Source: Streptomyces mobaraensis (GTDB taxonomy: Bacteria > Actinomycetota > Actinomycetes > Streptomycetales > Streptomycetaceae). From it: 64,000 bases of DNA. How positions within the stretch are numbered: the stretch's first letter is position 1; every line of letters starts with the position of its first letter. The position numbers were made by a program, and so were the translations under genes. Location: assembly GCF_020099395.1 (NCBI RefSeq), contig NZ_CP083590.1:5270001-5334000 (forward strand), written 5' to 3'. This document shows, in pieces, positions 27,575-35,638 of this stretch. The notes under the pieces were generated by a model, which saw only the letters and a list, made by a program, of their open reading frames with translations, was not told the DNA's origin and did not search any database.

Positions 27575-28138
27575 TTAGTTGCCTTCCTGGTCGTCGAAGA
27601 GGGCCGCCGCGCGAGCCTCCAAGATGGCTTGGCACCGCGCGGTGATCTGGTTGTCGTCGTCGATGAGTCCGGCCTTGCGCAGCTTCGCGATGCGGGTGGA
27701 GACCGTGGACTGAGCCAGCCCCGTCCGCTCTGTCAGCGCCTTGACGGGGGAGGTCTTGCTGATGCGGTTGATCAGCATCCAGGCCACCGCCCAGACCGCG
27801 TAGTCGGCATCATGGCGGCACCGCTGGGGCAGGTCGTCGAACGGCGTTCCCCACACCTCGGACAGCGCCAAGTCTTCCTTCACCCTGGCCAGCAGACTGC
27901 GGGCCTGAGCTTTGACCTCTCTCAGTGGAAAGGTCCGCAGGGCATCCACGGGCACCCCGCCGGCTGCTTCATCGTCCGGGCCTTTCAGAAGGACTGACAC
28001 CTTCCCTGGCCCTTCGTAGGGCGCCCACAGCGGACAGGTTGCACGCAGCAGCCAAGGGCCGCGTCGCTCCTCCCAAACGAGAGTCTGTGGGTCGTTCGGA
28101 TCGTCGAGCCGCCAACCAGGCGGCAGGTTTGTCTTCAC
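27575..28138 (-). CDS. Winged-helix regulator upstream of the integrase
   Basis: 187 aa. The start is a GTG at 28138 without a ribosome-binding site; TTACCT 11-16 bases upstream could be a -10, so a leaderless start is possible. The C-terminal 60 residues are a MarR-like winged helix (LTERTGLAQSTVSTRIAKL). The N-terminal half (PPGWRLDDPNDPQTLVWEE) is not recognised. It is divergent from xis and cotranscribed with int, so it may set the integrase/excisionase balance. Confidence 0.78.
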   Translation of the reverse strand: MKTNLPPGWRLDDPNDPQTLVWEERRGPWLLRATCPLWAPYEGPGKVSVLLKGPDDEAAGGVPVDALRTFPLREVKAQARSLLARVKEDLALSEVWGTPFDDLPQRCRHDADYAVWAVAWMLINRISKTSPVKALTERTGLAQSTVSTRIAKLRKAGLIDDDNQITARCQAILEARAAALFDDQEGN

Positions 28139-28252
28139 GTCGGCAAGGTAACACGATTCGAATTGGCAGAGTGCATCGACATGCGCGTAATCTCTGAACT
28201 CTCGGGCGGCGGGCTTGAACCCGTGCCCGGCAACTGAGCCCAGAGGAGGACG

Positions 28253-28426
28253 ATGCAGCCCAAGCTGATGACCGTTGACGAGGTGGCCGACTACCTGACC
28301 AAGCCCCGGTCCTGGGTGTATGGGAACTGGAAGCGTGAGCGGATCCCGTTCCGGAAGGTCGGGCAGTCCCTCCGGTGCCGGCCGGTGGACCTGGATCGCT
28401 GGCTGGACGAGCAGGGGGCGGAGTGA
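28253..28426 (+). CDS. Excisionase-like MerR/HTH_17 protein
   Basis: 57 aa, starting MQPKLMTVDEVADYL and ending RWLDEQGAE, with a GAGGAGG site directly before the ATG at 28253. The winged helix pattern (MTVDEVADYLTKPRSWVYGN, IPFRKVGQSLRC, VDLDRWLD) is that of DNA-binding excisionases. It is coupled to the next gene by a GTGA overlap. It probably directs excision and may act as a repressor of int. Confidence 0.87.
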   Translation: MQPKLMTVDEVADYLTKPRSWVYGNWKRERIPFRKVGQSLRCRPVDLDRWLDEQGAE

Positions 28427-28950
28427 GCCGCCGATTCGTCAAGGTCTACCGGCCGGAGCACACGAACCCGGCCATCGGATGCGCGACGCTCCACCTGGAG
28501 CTGCGCATGTGGTTGCTGGCCATGGACCGGATGCAGCGGGGCGGGCACGCTCCGCTCGGCTCGGGGGAGTTGCAGGCCATCCTGACGAACGAGAAAGGCG
28601 AGCCCTACAGCGCGGGGCGCTACCGGCAGGCGCGCCTGTCCCTCATCAAGGCCGGACAACTCGCACCCTCGGCATCGGCGCGGTGCCTGCTGGTGCCGCA
28701 CGGGGTGGCCTCGCTGGATGCCAGGTCGGTCCGTAAGCGGGAGGAGTGCGCTACGCACGGGCACAACATCGCCTGGGACGACGCTCAAGAGGACTGGATG
28801 TTCGGCACGATGGAGGAGGCGCAGCAGTGGGAGGCGGAGTGCGACAACATCGCCCGCCGCGGCGGCGCCTTCGCTTCGGCAGCCTGGGCCCGTGGTGTGC
28901 GGAACCGCCTGAGTCGGGGCGTTAACGGAGTGACGACCTCGGCCGCTTGA
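28423..28950 (+). CDS. Element-encoded protein of unknown function
   Basis: 175 aa from a GTG at 28423, overlapping the xis stop. The first 90 residues look like a winged-helix or replication-type domain (HLELRMWLLAMDRMQRGGHAPLGSGEL, YSAGRYRQARLSLIKAGQL); the rest is charged (CATHGHNIAWDDAQEDWMF). It probably acts with xis in control or replication of the excised form; no firm assignment. Confidence 0.72.
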   Translation: MSRRFVKVYRPEHTNPAIGCATLHLELRMWLLAMDRMQRGGHAPLGSGELQAILTNEKGEPYSAGRYRQARLSLIKAGQLAPSASARCLLVPHGVASLDARSVRKREECATHGHNIAWDDAQEDWMFGTMEEAQQWEAECDNIARRGGAFASAAWARGVRNRLSRGVNGVTTSAA

Positions 28951-28971
28951 TATCAAGAGCGAGTTCTACGG

Positions 28972-28989
28972 CCCCTCTTAATAGAGGGG
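28972..28989. terminator. Hairpin after the xis operon
   Basis: CCCCTCT-TAAT-AGAGGGG, a perfect 7-bp stem, 21 bp after the stop of the 175-aa gene. Confidence 0.7.
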
Positions 28990-29087
28990 TGAAGGCCTTG
29001 GCCGAACCCCGTGCAGGTGGGCCGCTGTGAGGCGGCCCCCTACAGTGACATGCGCCACATCTCCAAGCGGTACCGTCACCAACCCCA

Positions 29088-29138
29088 GTAGGTGACACCT
29101 ACGTACTTAATGAAGAGAAAAGTTAGTTCAGTTCTCTT
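29088..29138. promoter_or_regulatory. Two short palindromes, candidate operators
   Basis: GTAGGTG-A-CACCTAC at 29088-29102, and AAGAGAA (29113-29119) with TTCTCTT (29132-29138). They lie in AT-rich DNA upstream of the XRE gene and are candidate sites for that regulator. Confidence 0.55.
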
Positions 29139-29148
29139 GAGTTGAAGA

Positions 29149-29183
29149 TTGAGTCACCCCCCCTTTAAGGGGGGGTGACTCAA
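29149..29183. repeat. Long perfect palindrome upstream of XRE
   Basis: A 15-bp stem, TTGAGTCACCCCCCC with its complement, around TTTAA. It could act as a transcription terminator insulating xis from the capsid operon, as an operator, or as an origin element. Confidence 0.85.
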
Positions 29184-29215
29184 CTTCTCACTGAGACTTC
29201 TTGCTTGGAGAGTGA

Positions 29216-29587
29216 GTGAATCTCTATGACCCTGTGCGCGGCAAGGCGCGCCGAAAGGAACTGGGCCTGTCTGCCGCTCGCCTCGCCAATCTCTGTGGTG
29301 TCTCGGCAACGGCCATCTACAAGTATGAGAGCGGGGAACTCCGTCCGAGTTTCCTCACTTCCGTCAGGCTTGCTCACCACCTACGCGTCAGCATCGCTGA
29401 GCTAGTGGAGCAAGTAGTTCAGGATCCGGCCGATGACAACGACGGTCGGGCCGTGCTTATCAAGGCCATTTATGCAGCCGAGGCACTGCGCCACGAGACG
29501 CAGGGATCGGGTCGAATCCTGATGGCCAAGGCTGACGCCAATGCGGCGGAGAAAGATCGAGCCGCTTTCGAGGCCAGGGGCCTCTAG
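29216..29587 (+). CDS. XRE-family regulator
   Basis: 123 aa from a GTG at 29216 with GGAG just upstream. The helix-turn-helix spans about residues 14-63 (KELGLSAARLANLCGVSATA, IYKYESGELRPS). The remaining 55 residues are helical, with an Ala/Glu-rich end. It directly precedes the scaffold and capsid genes and probably controls them, as a phage repressor or activator would. GC is lower than in the chromosomal genes. Confidence 0.87.
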   Translation: MNLYDPVRGKARRKELGLSAARLANLCGVSATAIYKYESGELRPSFLTSVRLAHHLRVSIAELVEQVVQDPADDNDGRAVLIKAIYAAEALRHETQGSGRILMAKADANAAEKDRAAFEARGL

Positions 29588-29638
29588 GTCATCTACCCCA
29601 AAGAGCCCTTCGAATCACGACACTTAGGAGGTGTCGCT

Positions 29639-30007
29639 ATGAGCGACGAAAACCCCACCACCGATGTGACCGAGGTCCAGCCGGCTGACGCCATCGATCC
29701 CTTCGAGGCTGTTCGCGCCGAGGCTCGTGCCGAGGTGCAGCGCGAGTATGCCGCCAGGCTGGCGCTGGTTGAGTTCAAGGCCCAAGCAGCCCATGACGGT
29801 GTAAACGTATCCCACGTCCTTGAGTACATAGACGCCCCAAAGCTTCTTGGCGAGGACGGTTGGCCTTCGGCGGAGAACATCCGTGAGGCGGTGCGGGTGC
29901 ACGGGGAGCCGACAGGGCTGGACCTCCCCAAGCTGATGGGAGCGGGCCACTACAGCGGCCGTGGCGTTGGCGTACCCGTACCGTCCCTTGACGGTCGTCG
30001 CCGATAA
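29639..30007 (+). CDS. Scaffold-like protein
   Basis: 122 aa from an ATG at 29639, with a near-perfect ribosome-binding site (TTAGGAGGTGT). Acidic, coiled-coil rich N-terminal half (EAVRAEARAEVQREYAARLA), then a short Gly-rich basic C-terminus. Size, composition and position 17 bp before the capsid gene match phage scaffolding proteins, which line the inside of the procapsid and interact through a basic tail. The assignment rests mainly on context. Confidence 0.62.
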   Translation: MSDENPTTDVTEVQPADAIDPFEAVRAEARAEVQREYAARLALVEFKAQAAHDGVNVSHVLEYIDAPKLLGEDGWPSAENIREAVRVHGEPTGLDLPKLMGAGHYSGRGVGVPVPSLDGRRR

Positions 30008-30024
30008 CAAGATAGGAGATTTGC

Positions 30025-30939
30025 TTGACTTACAGCTATCAGAATCAGTTCAGCCACTCTTTTGTTCCGGAGGTTTGGAACACTGAGCTACTGACACAGT
30101 TTGACTCACAATTGGTGTGGGCCTCCCGTATCGTGTGCAACAGGGCCTACGAGGGAGACATTCGCAAGCAGGGCGACGTTGTTCATGTTAACTCGCTGAT
30201 GCGACCCACTGTGGGGGATTACAAGCTCCCGGACGGGATGACTTCTCAGCGGCCGGAGACTGTTGACCAGGAACTTCAGATCACCGAAGCGAAGTACCTT
30301 CAGGTGCTCGTGGAGGACGTCGAAAAGGTTCAGTCAGCCGGGGGGCTGCGCTCCCCGATTAACCAGGAGATGATCCGGGCTCTAGCTCGCGAGGCCGATG
30401 CTTTCATGGGCAACGTGATCGCGAAGGGGGCCACGCCGCTCCCCAATGTCAAGGCCGTCCCTGGGAATGCCCCCCAAGCGCTCTATGGGACTGTCCTAGA
30501 CATGATGCTGGCCCTGGATGAAAACGACGTCCCCCCGAATTTCAGGTATGTGGTGGTCTCGCCGCGTGTTAAACGCTACCTGATTGAACATCCGGCTATT
30601 GCCAACGCTGGAGCCTACGGTGAAGCCGGTGTGACGATTAATGGGGTCGTGGCGCGTCTCGCTGGCTTCACGGTGCTGTCTACCACGGCTATGCCCAAGG
30701 GAGTGGACATGGTGGCAGGGCAGCTAGGTTTTGCCACTTACGCCAGTCAGTTCATCGGGTTCCGCCTGGGGCAGTCAGAGAAGTACCGGGGCGACTATAT
30801 GGATACACTCCACCTCTATGGCGGAAAGATCGTTCGGTACCCGGGAATGGACACCCAGAAGCCAGGCAACGTGTTCGATGAATCGAAGCCGACCAAGGGA
30901 ATCGTGAAGGCCGCTGTGGAGTGGCCGACTGCTGCTTGA
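30025..30939 (+). CDS. Phage major capsid protein (P22-coat/HK97-fold type)
   Basis: 304 aa from a TTG at 30025, with AGGAG 7 bases upstream. The N-terminal FVPEVWNTELLTQFDSQLVW and YEGDIRKQGDVVHV blocks, followed by VDQELQITEAKYLQVLVEDV, are typical of actinophage capsid proteins. The length is complete and the frame intact. Codon usage is less GC-rich than in the host. No protease, portal or terminase gene is nearby, so assembly would need a helper phage or yield an empty shell. An encapsulin role is possible but no cargo is evident. Confidence 0.82.
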   Translation: MTYSYQNQFSHSFVPEVWNTELLTQFDSQLVWASRIVCNRAYEGDIRKQGDVVHVNSLMRPTVGDYKLPDGMTSQRPETVDQELQITEAKYLQVLVEDVEKVQSAGGLRSPINQEMIRALAREADAFMGNVIAKGATPLPNVKAVPGNAPQALYGTVLDMMLALDENDVPPNFRYVVVSPRVKRYLIEHPAIANAGAYGEAGVTINGVVARLAGFTVLSTTAMPKGVDMVAGQLGFATYASQFIGFRLGQSEKYRGDYMDTLHLYGGKIVRYPGMDTQKPGNVFDESKPTKGIVKAAVEWPTAA

Positions 30940-30956
30940 TTTTGTAGAGATGATGT

Positions 30957-30994
30957 GGGGCCTCTGCCAATTCGGCGGAGGCCCCCCTTTTTTT
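30957..30994 (+). terminator. Rho-independent terminator after the capsid gene
   Basis: A 12-bp stem (30957-30968 with 30974-30985, one G-T pair) followed by CC and seven T residues. Confidence 0.95.
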
Positions 30995-31558
30995 GTTGAG
31001 TCAGGACTAACCCGGGGGATGCTGCTCAGCTTCTTCTCGCTTTCCGTCCTGCAAGGAGTCAGCCGGCCATCGGCACACCGTGACAATGGGCTTGGCCATC
31101 TTGGGTGGACGGCTTCCCGCGCCTAGGTGTTCGAGTAGATGTCATTTCGCCATTCCGTGAGGTTGAGGCCGCAGATGGGGCGCGACTCACACTCAAAGGC
31201 CCACATTCCATTCCTTATTGCCTCTGTTGAGCCGCCCCACATCTCATTCTTCAACCCTGAAATGCAGTAGAGGTTGAGACTTCTGAATGTTTGATACCCG
31301 TACACGGTCGGAAAGAGGCACCCCCGGTGGGTCCTTTTTCTTTCAATCTAATGATATCCCCCGGATGCATTAAGCGGGAAGAGTTTTGGGCGTGTTAGTG
31401 TCTATGAATTGATTCACGGCCCAATTTGGATTGAGTTAGTTCGTTTGCAGGGCATGATGATTTCGGTTCCGCCGACCGGCGATCGTGCGGACCGGGAAGG
31501 GTCGCCAAGAAGGATCCGGCTCTCCTCGCCTCTCAGTCCCAACGAACTAAGGAATGCC
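30995..31558. other. AT-rich intergenic stretch after the capsid operon
   Basis: No strong gene. One weak minus-strand frame is listed separately. A T-rich segment (TTTTTCTTTC near 31337-31346) and AT-rich DNA around 31350-31440 may hold the promoter of the BRCT-Lsr2 gene. Confidence 0.5.
31123..31305 (-). CDS. Doubtful small ORF
   Basis: 60 aa from a GTG at 31305, with no clear ribosome-binding site. Composition is protein-like (three Cys, several Trp/Tyr: FECESRPICGLNLTEW), but nothing is recognised. It may be a degraded phage gene fragment. Confidence 0.25.
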   Translation of the reverse strand: MYGYQTFRSLNLYCISGLKNEMWGGSTEAIRNGMWAFECESRPICGLNLTEWRNDIYSNT

Positions 31559-32320
31559 ATGCGCAAGACGGTTCTGGTCCCCGTAGAAAAGGTTCTGTGC
31601 GATGCCCACATCGCGAAGGACGGAACCGAGGTGGAAGCGTCATCGACTCTGGCATTGGGAAGGTACTCGTGGGACCTGTGCTTGGAGCACGACGTTGTGT
31701 TCGGCCGCTACCTGTGCGATGCACTGGGCACCCCTGCCGAGGGGGAAGCAACCGAGTCGGAGCCCCTGAGCGCGCCGGTTCCTGAGTTTGATCCCGCACC
31801 TGTGGTTGAGCCGTCACCTGTCGTGGCGGAGTGCGAAGCGCAGGACGCGAGCGAGGAAGCGAATGAGCCTGAGCCTGTGCGGTCCGTGATGATCGCGGGT
31901 GAGGTGCCGGGATACGACTGGGACACCGCACGAGAAGCCGTGCGCAACCTGGGGTACGAGGTGGTGGGGCGTGCCGATGACTCCACGGTTCTTCTGATCC
32001 TTGGTGAGCGTGGGGAGCATGCTGGGCACAAGCTTCGGGACGCCGCTGAACGTGGGTTGCCGGTGATGGATGTCCAGGCCCCGGGCCGGTTCAAAGATGC
32101 CGTAAGAGCGGGGGAGTTGGTTGGTGGTGACCCGATTCCTGAGCCGGTGAAGACCGGTCGGTCGGGGATGAGTGAGCGGGAGCGGAACCGGTTGGTTCGC
32201 TCGTGGGCCCGTGAGAACGGATACAAGGTGCCCGACAAGGGACGCATACCGATGCACGTGCGGCACGCCTACGAACTGAGCCGCAAGACCATGCCCGAGG
32301 GAAAAGCGGTAGCGGCCTGA
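31559..32320 (+). CDS. BRCT-like / Lsr2 C-terminal domain fusion protein
   Basis: 253 aa from an ATG at 31559, with AAGGA 5 bases upstream. Residues 1-60 contain two cysteines (LCDAHIAKDG, DLCLEHD) and may form a small metal site. An acidic linker (about 60-115) follows. Residues about 115-185 resemble a BRCT fold (VMIAGEVPGYDWD, VLLILGERGEHAGHKLRDA, LPVMDVQ). The end matches the Lsr2 DNA-binding domain (RLVRSWARENGYKVPDKGR then IPMHVRHAYE), which binds the minor groove of AT-rich DNA. It probably silences or organises element or phage DNA. Confidence 0.8.
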   Translation: MRKTVLVPVEKVLCDAHIAKDGTEVEASSTLALGRYSWDLCLEHDVVFGRYLCDALGTPAEGEATESEPLSAPVPEFDPAPVVEPSPVVAECEAQDASEEANEPEPVRSVMIAGEVPGYDWDTAREAVRNLGYEVVGRADDSTVLLILGERGEHAGHKLRDAAERGLPVMDVQAPGRFKDAVRAGELVGGDPIPEPVKTGRSGMSERERNRLVRSWARENGYKVPDKGRIPMHVRHAYELSRKTMPEGKAVAA

Positions 32321-32408
32321 AGGTCGCCCCCGCTGCGGCGGGCGCTCCATGCGCCCGCCCTCCCCGGTTGCCTCACCTTCAACTCTCACTCATGGACTTC
32401 GAGGAAGC

Positions 32409-33743
32409 ATGACCACCCCCGCCTTCTACGGTCCGATCGGCCGTGCCGTCCGTAAGCTCGCCCCGTTTACGGAAACCGATCCCCTCGGCATCTACGTGGC
32501 TCTCCTGTCGATGTGGTCGGCCGCGATCGGCGGCACGGTCAAGGTGTCGTCCCGTGGCTCTGCCCGCCCTGTGCTGCTGTGGTCGGCCCTGGTGGCCGGA
32601 ACGGGACGCGGTAAGGGAACCGCGCTCCGGGCCGCTCATCACGCCCTGGACAAGTCCCTGGGCCGCTTCTTGGCCACCCACACCACTTCTGGGATCACCT
32701 CCGGGGCCAGCCTCGTCAACCACCTGTGGGACCAGCAGGAAGCCACCGCCGAGACCGAGCATGGTCGGGACGTGCGGGCCCTGGTGGTGGAAGAGGAATG
32801 GACCGAGGTACTGAAGCGGGTCAAGCGCGATCCGTCGTTTACGACCAAACTCCGGGCCGCGTGGGACGGGGCCACCCTCCGGAACACCACCAAGGAAGAG
32901 GCGCAGGAGGTCCGCGATCCCGCAATGGTGCTGCACTCCCACATCACCCCGTCCGACTGGGCCAAGTACGTGGGCGAGTCGGAAGCGGCCGGGGGGTCGT
33001 ACAACCGCATCCTGCCCTTTCTCCTGGGGTCGGTTCCGATGCTGGACGACGACCGAGTGAGCCTGCCGAAGGTTGACGGCGCCGAACTGGCCGACGCCTA
33101 CGGCTGGGCCACGGCCCGCCCCCGCGTGATCACCCTTGCCGAGGACGCCCGGCCACTGTGGCGAATTGTGCGACGGTACGCCCGCATCCTTGGTGAGACG
33201 CTCCCGGAGACACAGGCAGTCTTCATCGAACGGACCGCAGAGCAGACGCTCAGAGTCGGGGCCTGCCTTGCCGCGTCCGAGTGCTCCGAAACCATCACGG
33301 AAGAGATGCTGTGGGCGGCGCTCACCCTGGTGCGCCGCTCCGTCCAGGATGCTGTCCGGATCAGCAAGGGGGCCGACGCGCCCAAAGTGAAGCGGCAGCC
33401 GCTCAGCCTTGCGGACAAGGTCCGGGCCCGGATCGAAATGCACGGTGGTCGGGCTACGTCGTCCCAGATACTTCCGTACGTGGGTGCTACGGCCGCCGAG
33501 GTCAAGGCGTTGCCTGGCATCGTCGTGAGCAGAGAGAAGAAGGGGAACGGGGGGCGCCCCGCCAACGTCTTCCGCCTGGCCGAAGTGGAGACGCATTCTC
33601 CCCCTGCGAGGCAGCTGGCCCGCGTGGAGGATGAGAACGGTCCCGCGACGGTCGTCCGACTGGACGCCTATCGGTCCACGCCCGAGCCGATCACTCGGCC
33701 CGGTCCGGACCCGGAGGGGAACCCGTTCCTAGCCCTGCTCTGA
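32409..33743 (+). CDS. DUF3987-like P-loop ATPase (replication-type)
   Basis: 444 aa from an ATG at 32409 with GAGGAAG adjacent. Walker A is AGTGRGKGTAL and a Walker B-like acidic run is ALVVEEEWTEV. The order of conserved blocks (AVRKLAPFTETDP, GRGKGTA, WDGATLRNTTKEEAQEV, GGSYNRILPFLLG) matches the DUF3987/primase-helicase-like proteins found on phages and integrative elements. Such proteins are thought to help replicate the excised element. A C-terminal winged-helix-like segment (GRATSSQILPYVGATAAEVK) is visible. Confidence 0.8.
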   Translation: MTTPAFYGPIGRAVRKLAPFTETDPLGIYVALLSMWSAAIGGTVKVSSRGSARPVLLWSALVAGTGRGKGTALRAAHHALDKSLGRFLATHTTSGITSGASLVNHLWDQQEATAETEHGRDVRALVVEEEWTEVLKRVKRDPSFTTKLRAAWDGATLRNTTKEEAQEVRDPAMVLHSHITPSDWAKYVGESEAAGGSYNRILPFLLGSVPMLDDDRVSLPKVDGAELADAYGWATARPRVITLAEDARPLWRIVRRYARILGETLPETQAVFIERTAEQTLRVGACLAASECSETITEEMLWAALTLVRRSVQDAVRISKGADAPKVKRQPLSLADKVRARIEMHGGRATSSQILPYVGATAAEVKALPGIVVSREKKGNGGRPANVFRLAEVETHSPPARQLARVEDENGPATVVRLDAYRSTPEPITRPGPDPEGNPFLALL

Positions 33744-33762
33744 CCGGTAGCCCGAACAAACG

Positions 33763-33794
33763 AAGTCCCCCACCCAAAGACGGGTGGGGGACTT
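33763..33794. terminator. Bidirectional terminator
   Basis: A perfect 13-bp stem (AAGTCCCCCACCC with its complement) around AAAGAC, between the convergent ATPase and hemC genes. Confidence 0.92.
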
Positions 33795-33863
33795 TGCCGT
33801 GACCGTTCACGCTTCGGGTGACTCCGCCCGGTCGTCAGCCTTCACCGGGAATCCGGATGGGGT

Positions 33864-34829
33864 CTAGTGAGGGATGCCCTCGATGATGTCCCGGGCACCC
33901 TGCCGGAGTAGTTCGGCGGAGACACGGGCACCGAGGGTGCCGGGGTCGTTCGATGCCTCGCCCCAGATGTGGGCGTGAACGAACTTCGAGCCATCGCGGG
34001 AGAACACCATGCCACGCAGGCTGAGTTGTCCATCGGGATCGGTAGTGCAGTACCCAGCAATGGGGCTGTTGCAGTGGCCCCGAAGGCCGTGCAGCATGAC
34101 CCGCTCGGCAGTGGCCTCGGTCTGCGTCTTGGGGTCGTTCAGGCGTTCCAGCAGGGCTGCGACGGGGCCGTCGTCGCGGCGACATTCCAGGGCGAGGACG
34201 CCGGCGCCCACGGCCGGAAGGATTTCGTGCACCGAGAACTCGTGGCGGATCCGGCTTTCGATGCCGAGTCGTTCCAGTCCGGCGCGGGCGAGCACCATGG
34301 CTTCTGCCTGAAGATCACCCTTCTTGCGGTCGAGCTTCTCGACGCGGGTCCCGACCGCGCCGCGCACCCTGATCACGTTCAGGTCGGGGCGCACCTTGAG
34401 GATCTGGGCCTTGCGACGTACAGCTGTGGTGGCCACGGCGGCGCCGGGGGGAAGATCTGCCAGTGTCTTGACCGTCGATCCCTCGGGGACCAAGAGAACG
34501 TCCCGGACGTCTGCCCGCGGGAGCATGGCGGCGAACACGAGGCCCTGCGGCATCGGGACGTCACCGGGCACGTCCTTGAGGCAGTGGATCGCCATGTCAA
34601 TGTCTCCGCGCTGAAGTTGCGCGTCGATGTCCTTGACGAACAGGCCCTTGCCGCCGAGCCGTGCAAGGTCCCCCTGCCAGAGGTCCGCCTCCGTCGTAGT
34701 GGGCTTCACCTGGATCGCAAGGCCGGGCACCAGTTCGCGGAGGAGCTGGGAGACGTGTTCGGTCTGAGCGAGTGCCATGGGTGAACTGCGGGTGCCGATG
34801 CGCAGGGGGCGGTCGGCGAAGTCGGTCAT
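33864..34829 (-). CDS. hemC: Hydroxymethylbilane synthase (porphobilinogen deaminase) paralogue carried by the element
   Basis: 321 aa from an ATG at 34829, the usual HemC length. N-terminal IGTRSSPMALAQT, catalytic Asp in CLKDVPGDVP (usually HSMKDVP), Arg residues in VRGAVGTRVEKL, and the dipyrromethane-cofactor Cys in LRGHCNSPIAGYC (usually GGCQVPI). HemC joins four porphobilinogens into hydroxymethylbilane in tetrapyrrole synthesis. Streptomyces normally has a chromosomal hemACDB cluster, so this is probably a second copy, with no other hem gene beside it. It is translationally coupled to a NUDIX gene (ATGA). Whether it makes tetrapyrrole or has another role is unknown. Confidence 0.92.
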   Translation of the reverse strand: MTDFADRPLRIGTRSSPMALAQTEHVSQLLRELVPGLAIQVKPTTTEADLWQGDLARLGGKGLFVKDIDAQLQRGDIDMAIHCLKDVPGDVPMPQGLVFAAMLPRADVRDVLLVPEGSTVKTLADLPPGAAVATTAVRRKAQILKVRPDLNVIRVRGAVGTRVEKLDRKKGDLQAEAMVLARAGLERLGIESRIRHEFSVHEILPAVGAGVLALECRRDDGPVAALLERLNDPKTQTEATAERVMLHGLRGHCNSPIAGYCTTDPDGQLSLRGMVFSRDGSKFVHAHIWGEASNDPGTLGARVSAELLRQGARDIIEGIPH

Positions 34830-35299
34830 GAGGTTCCTTCCGGGTGCCTTGTCTCGCGGTATGAGGTGCTGTTGGGCTGATGGAGCCACGGGACGATGCG
34901 GGCCGCGATGCGGGGGTACTGCGAGATCAAGTCGCCGACAGGCATCCAGCGCCAGAAGGCGATCTCGTCGTGCTGCAAGATGATGCTCTCCTCTTCGTCG
35001 GGCCGGAGTTGGGGGCCTGCGAAGACGAACACGAGCCGGTCGCGTCGCCCGGGTCGGGTGGCAGCAAGCCATTCGACGGCTGCCAGTTCGCGGATGCGCT
35101 CGCCGAGGTCGAGGTTCAGTTCTTCGCGGACTTCCCGCCGAGCGGCGTCAAGAGGGGACTCCCCCTGCTCGACGAGCCCGCCGGGAAGCATCCACGGCGC
35201 GTTCTGCTTCGCAGGAGTAACAACGAGCGCATGCCCCTGGGAGTTAGTGATCAGCACGCAGGACCTCATCGGGTGTCCCGGTGCGGGAGTGACGGTCAT
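34826..35299 (-). CDS. NUDIX hydrolase
   Basis: 157 aa from an ATG at 35299. The Nudix box runs GGLVEQGESPLDAARREVRE then ELNLDL; the usual Gly of EExG is Asn. Nudix enzymes hydrolyse nucleoside-diphosphate-linked compounds. The gene overlaps hemC and is its likely operon leader. Substrate unknown. A 9-bp stem at 35351-35376 lies in the upstream region. Confidence 0.9.
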   Translation of the reverse strand: MTVTPAPGHPMRSCVLITNSQGHALVVTPAKQNAPWMLPGGLVEQGESPLDAARREVREELNLDLGERIRELAAVEWLAATRPGRRDRLVFVFAGPQLRPDEEESIILQHDEIAFWRWMPVGDLISQYPRIAARIVPWLHQPNSTSYRETRHPEGTS

Positions 35300-35509
35300 A
35301 CGGCTTGACCTTGTCGTGGAAGTCGGTGTGTTCGCACGTGGGGTTCCTGTCCCTCCGCTCCCCTCGTAGCGGAGGGGCCGGAAGCAAGGGCAAGGAGCGT
35401 TGCCGGTCGCTGTGGCGCCACCAGGTGGACGGTGGGGCCCGCTCTCCGCCGGCCCCGCGTTGCGGAGCGCTGCGCGGGAGTACAGGAGTCGCCATCGGAG
35501 AGCGGAAGA

Positions 35510-35638
35510 TCAGGAGTGGTGCGGGTTGCCGAGAATCGCCAGGGAGACCGCCATCGCCGTGGAAAGGACGACGGTCAAGGCCCAGATGGGCCCCGCCCAG
35601 CGGAGGATCTTCCGCCGGATCACGACTGCCTCATCCAT
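35510..35638 (-). CDS. Small single-pass membrane protein
   Basis: 42 aa, starting MDEAVVIRRKILRWAG, with one hydrophobic helix (PIWALTVVLSTAMAVSLAIL). It overlaps the end of the DUF7848 gene by 19 bp. Such small membrane proteins recur in Streptomyces integrative elements; function unknown. Confidence 0.55.
   Translation of the reverse strand: MDEAVVIRRKILRWAGPIWALTVVLSTAMAVSLAILGNPHHS

Noticed and set aside
30025..30939. Encapsulin nanocompartment shell
   Set aside because: The N-terminus matches phage coat proteins better, a scaffold-like gene precedes it, and no cargo enzyme with a targeting peptide is adjacent. Kept only as an alternative.
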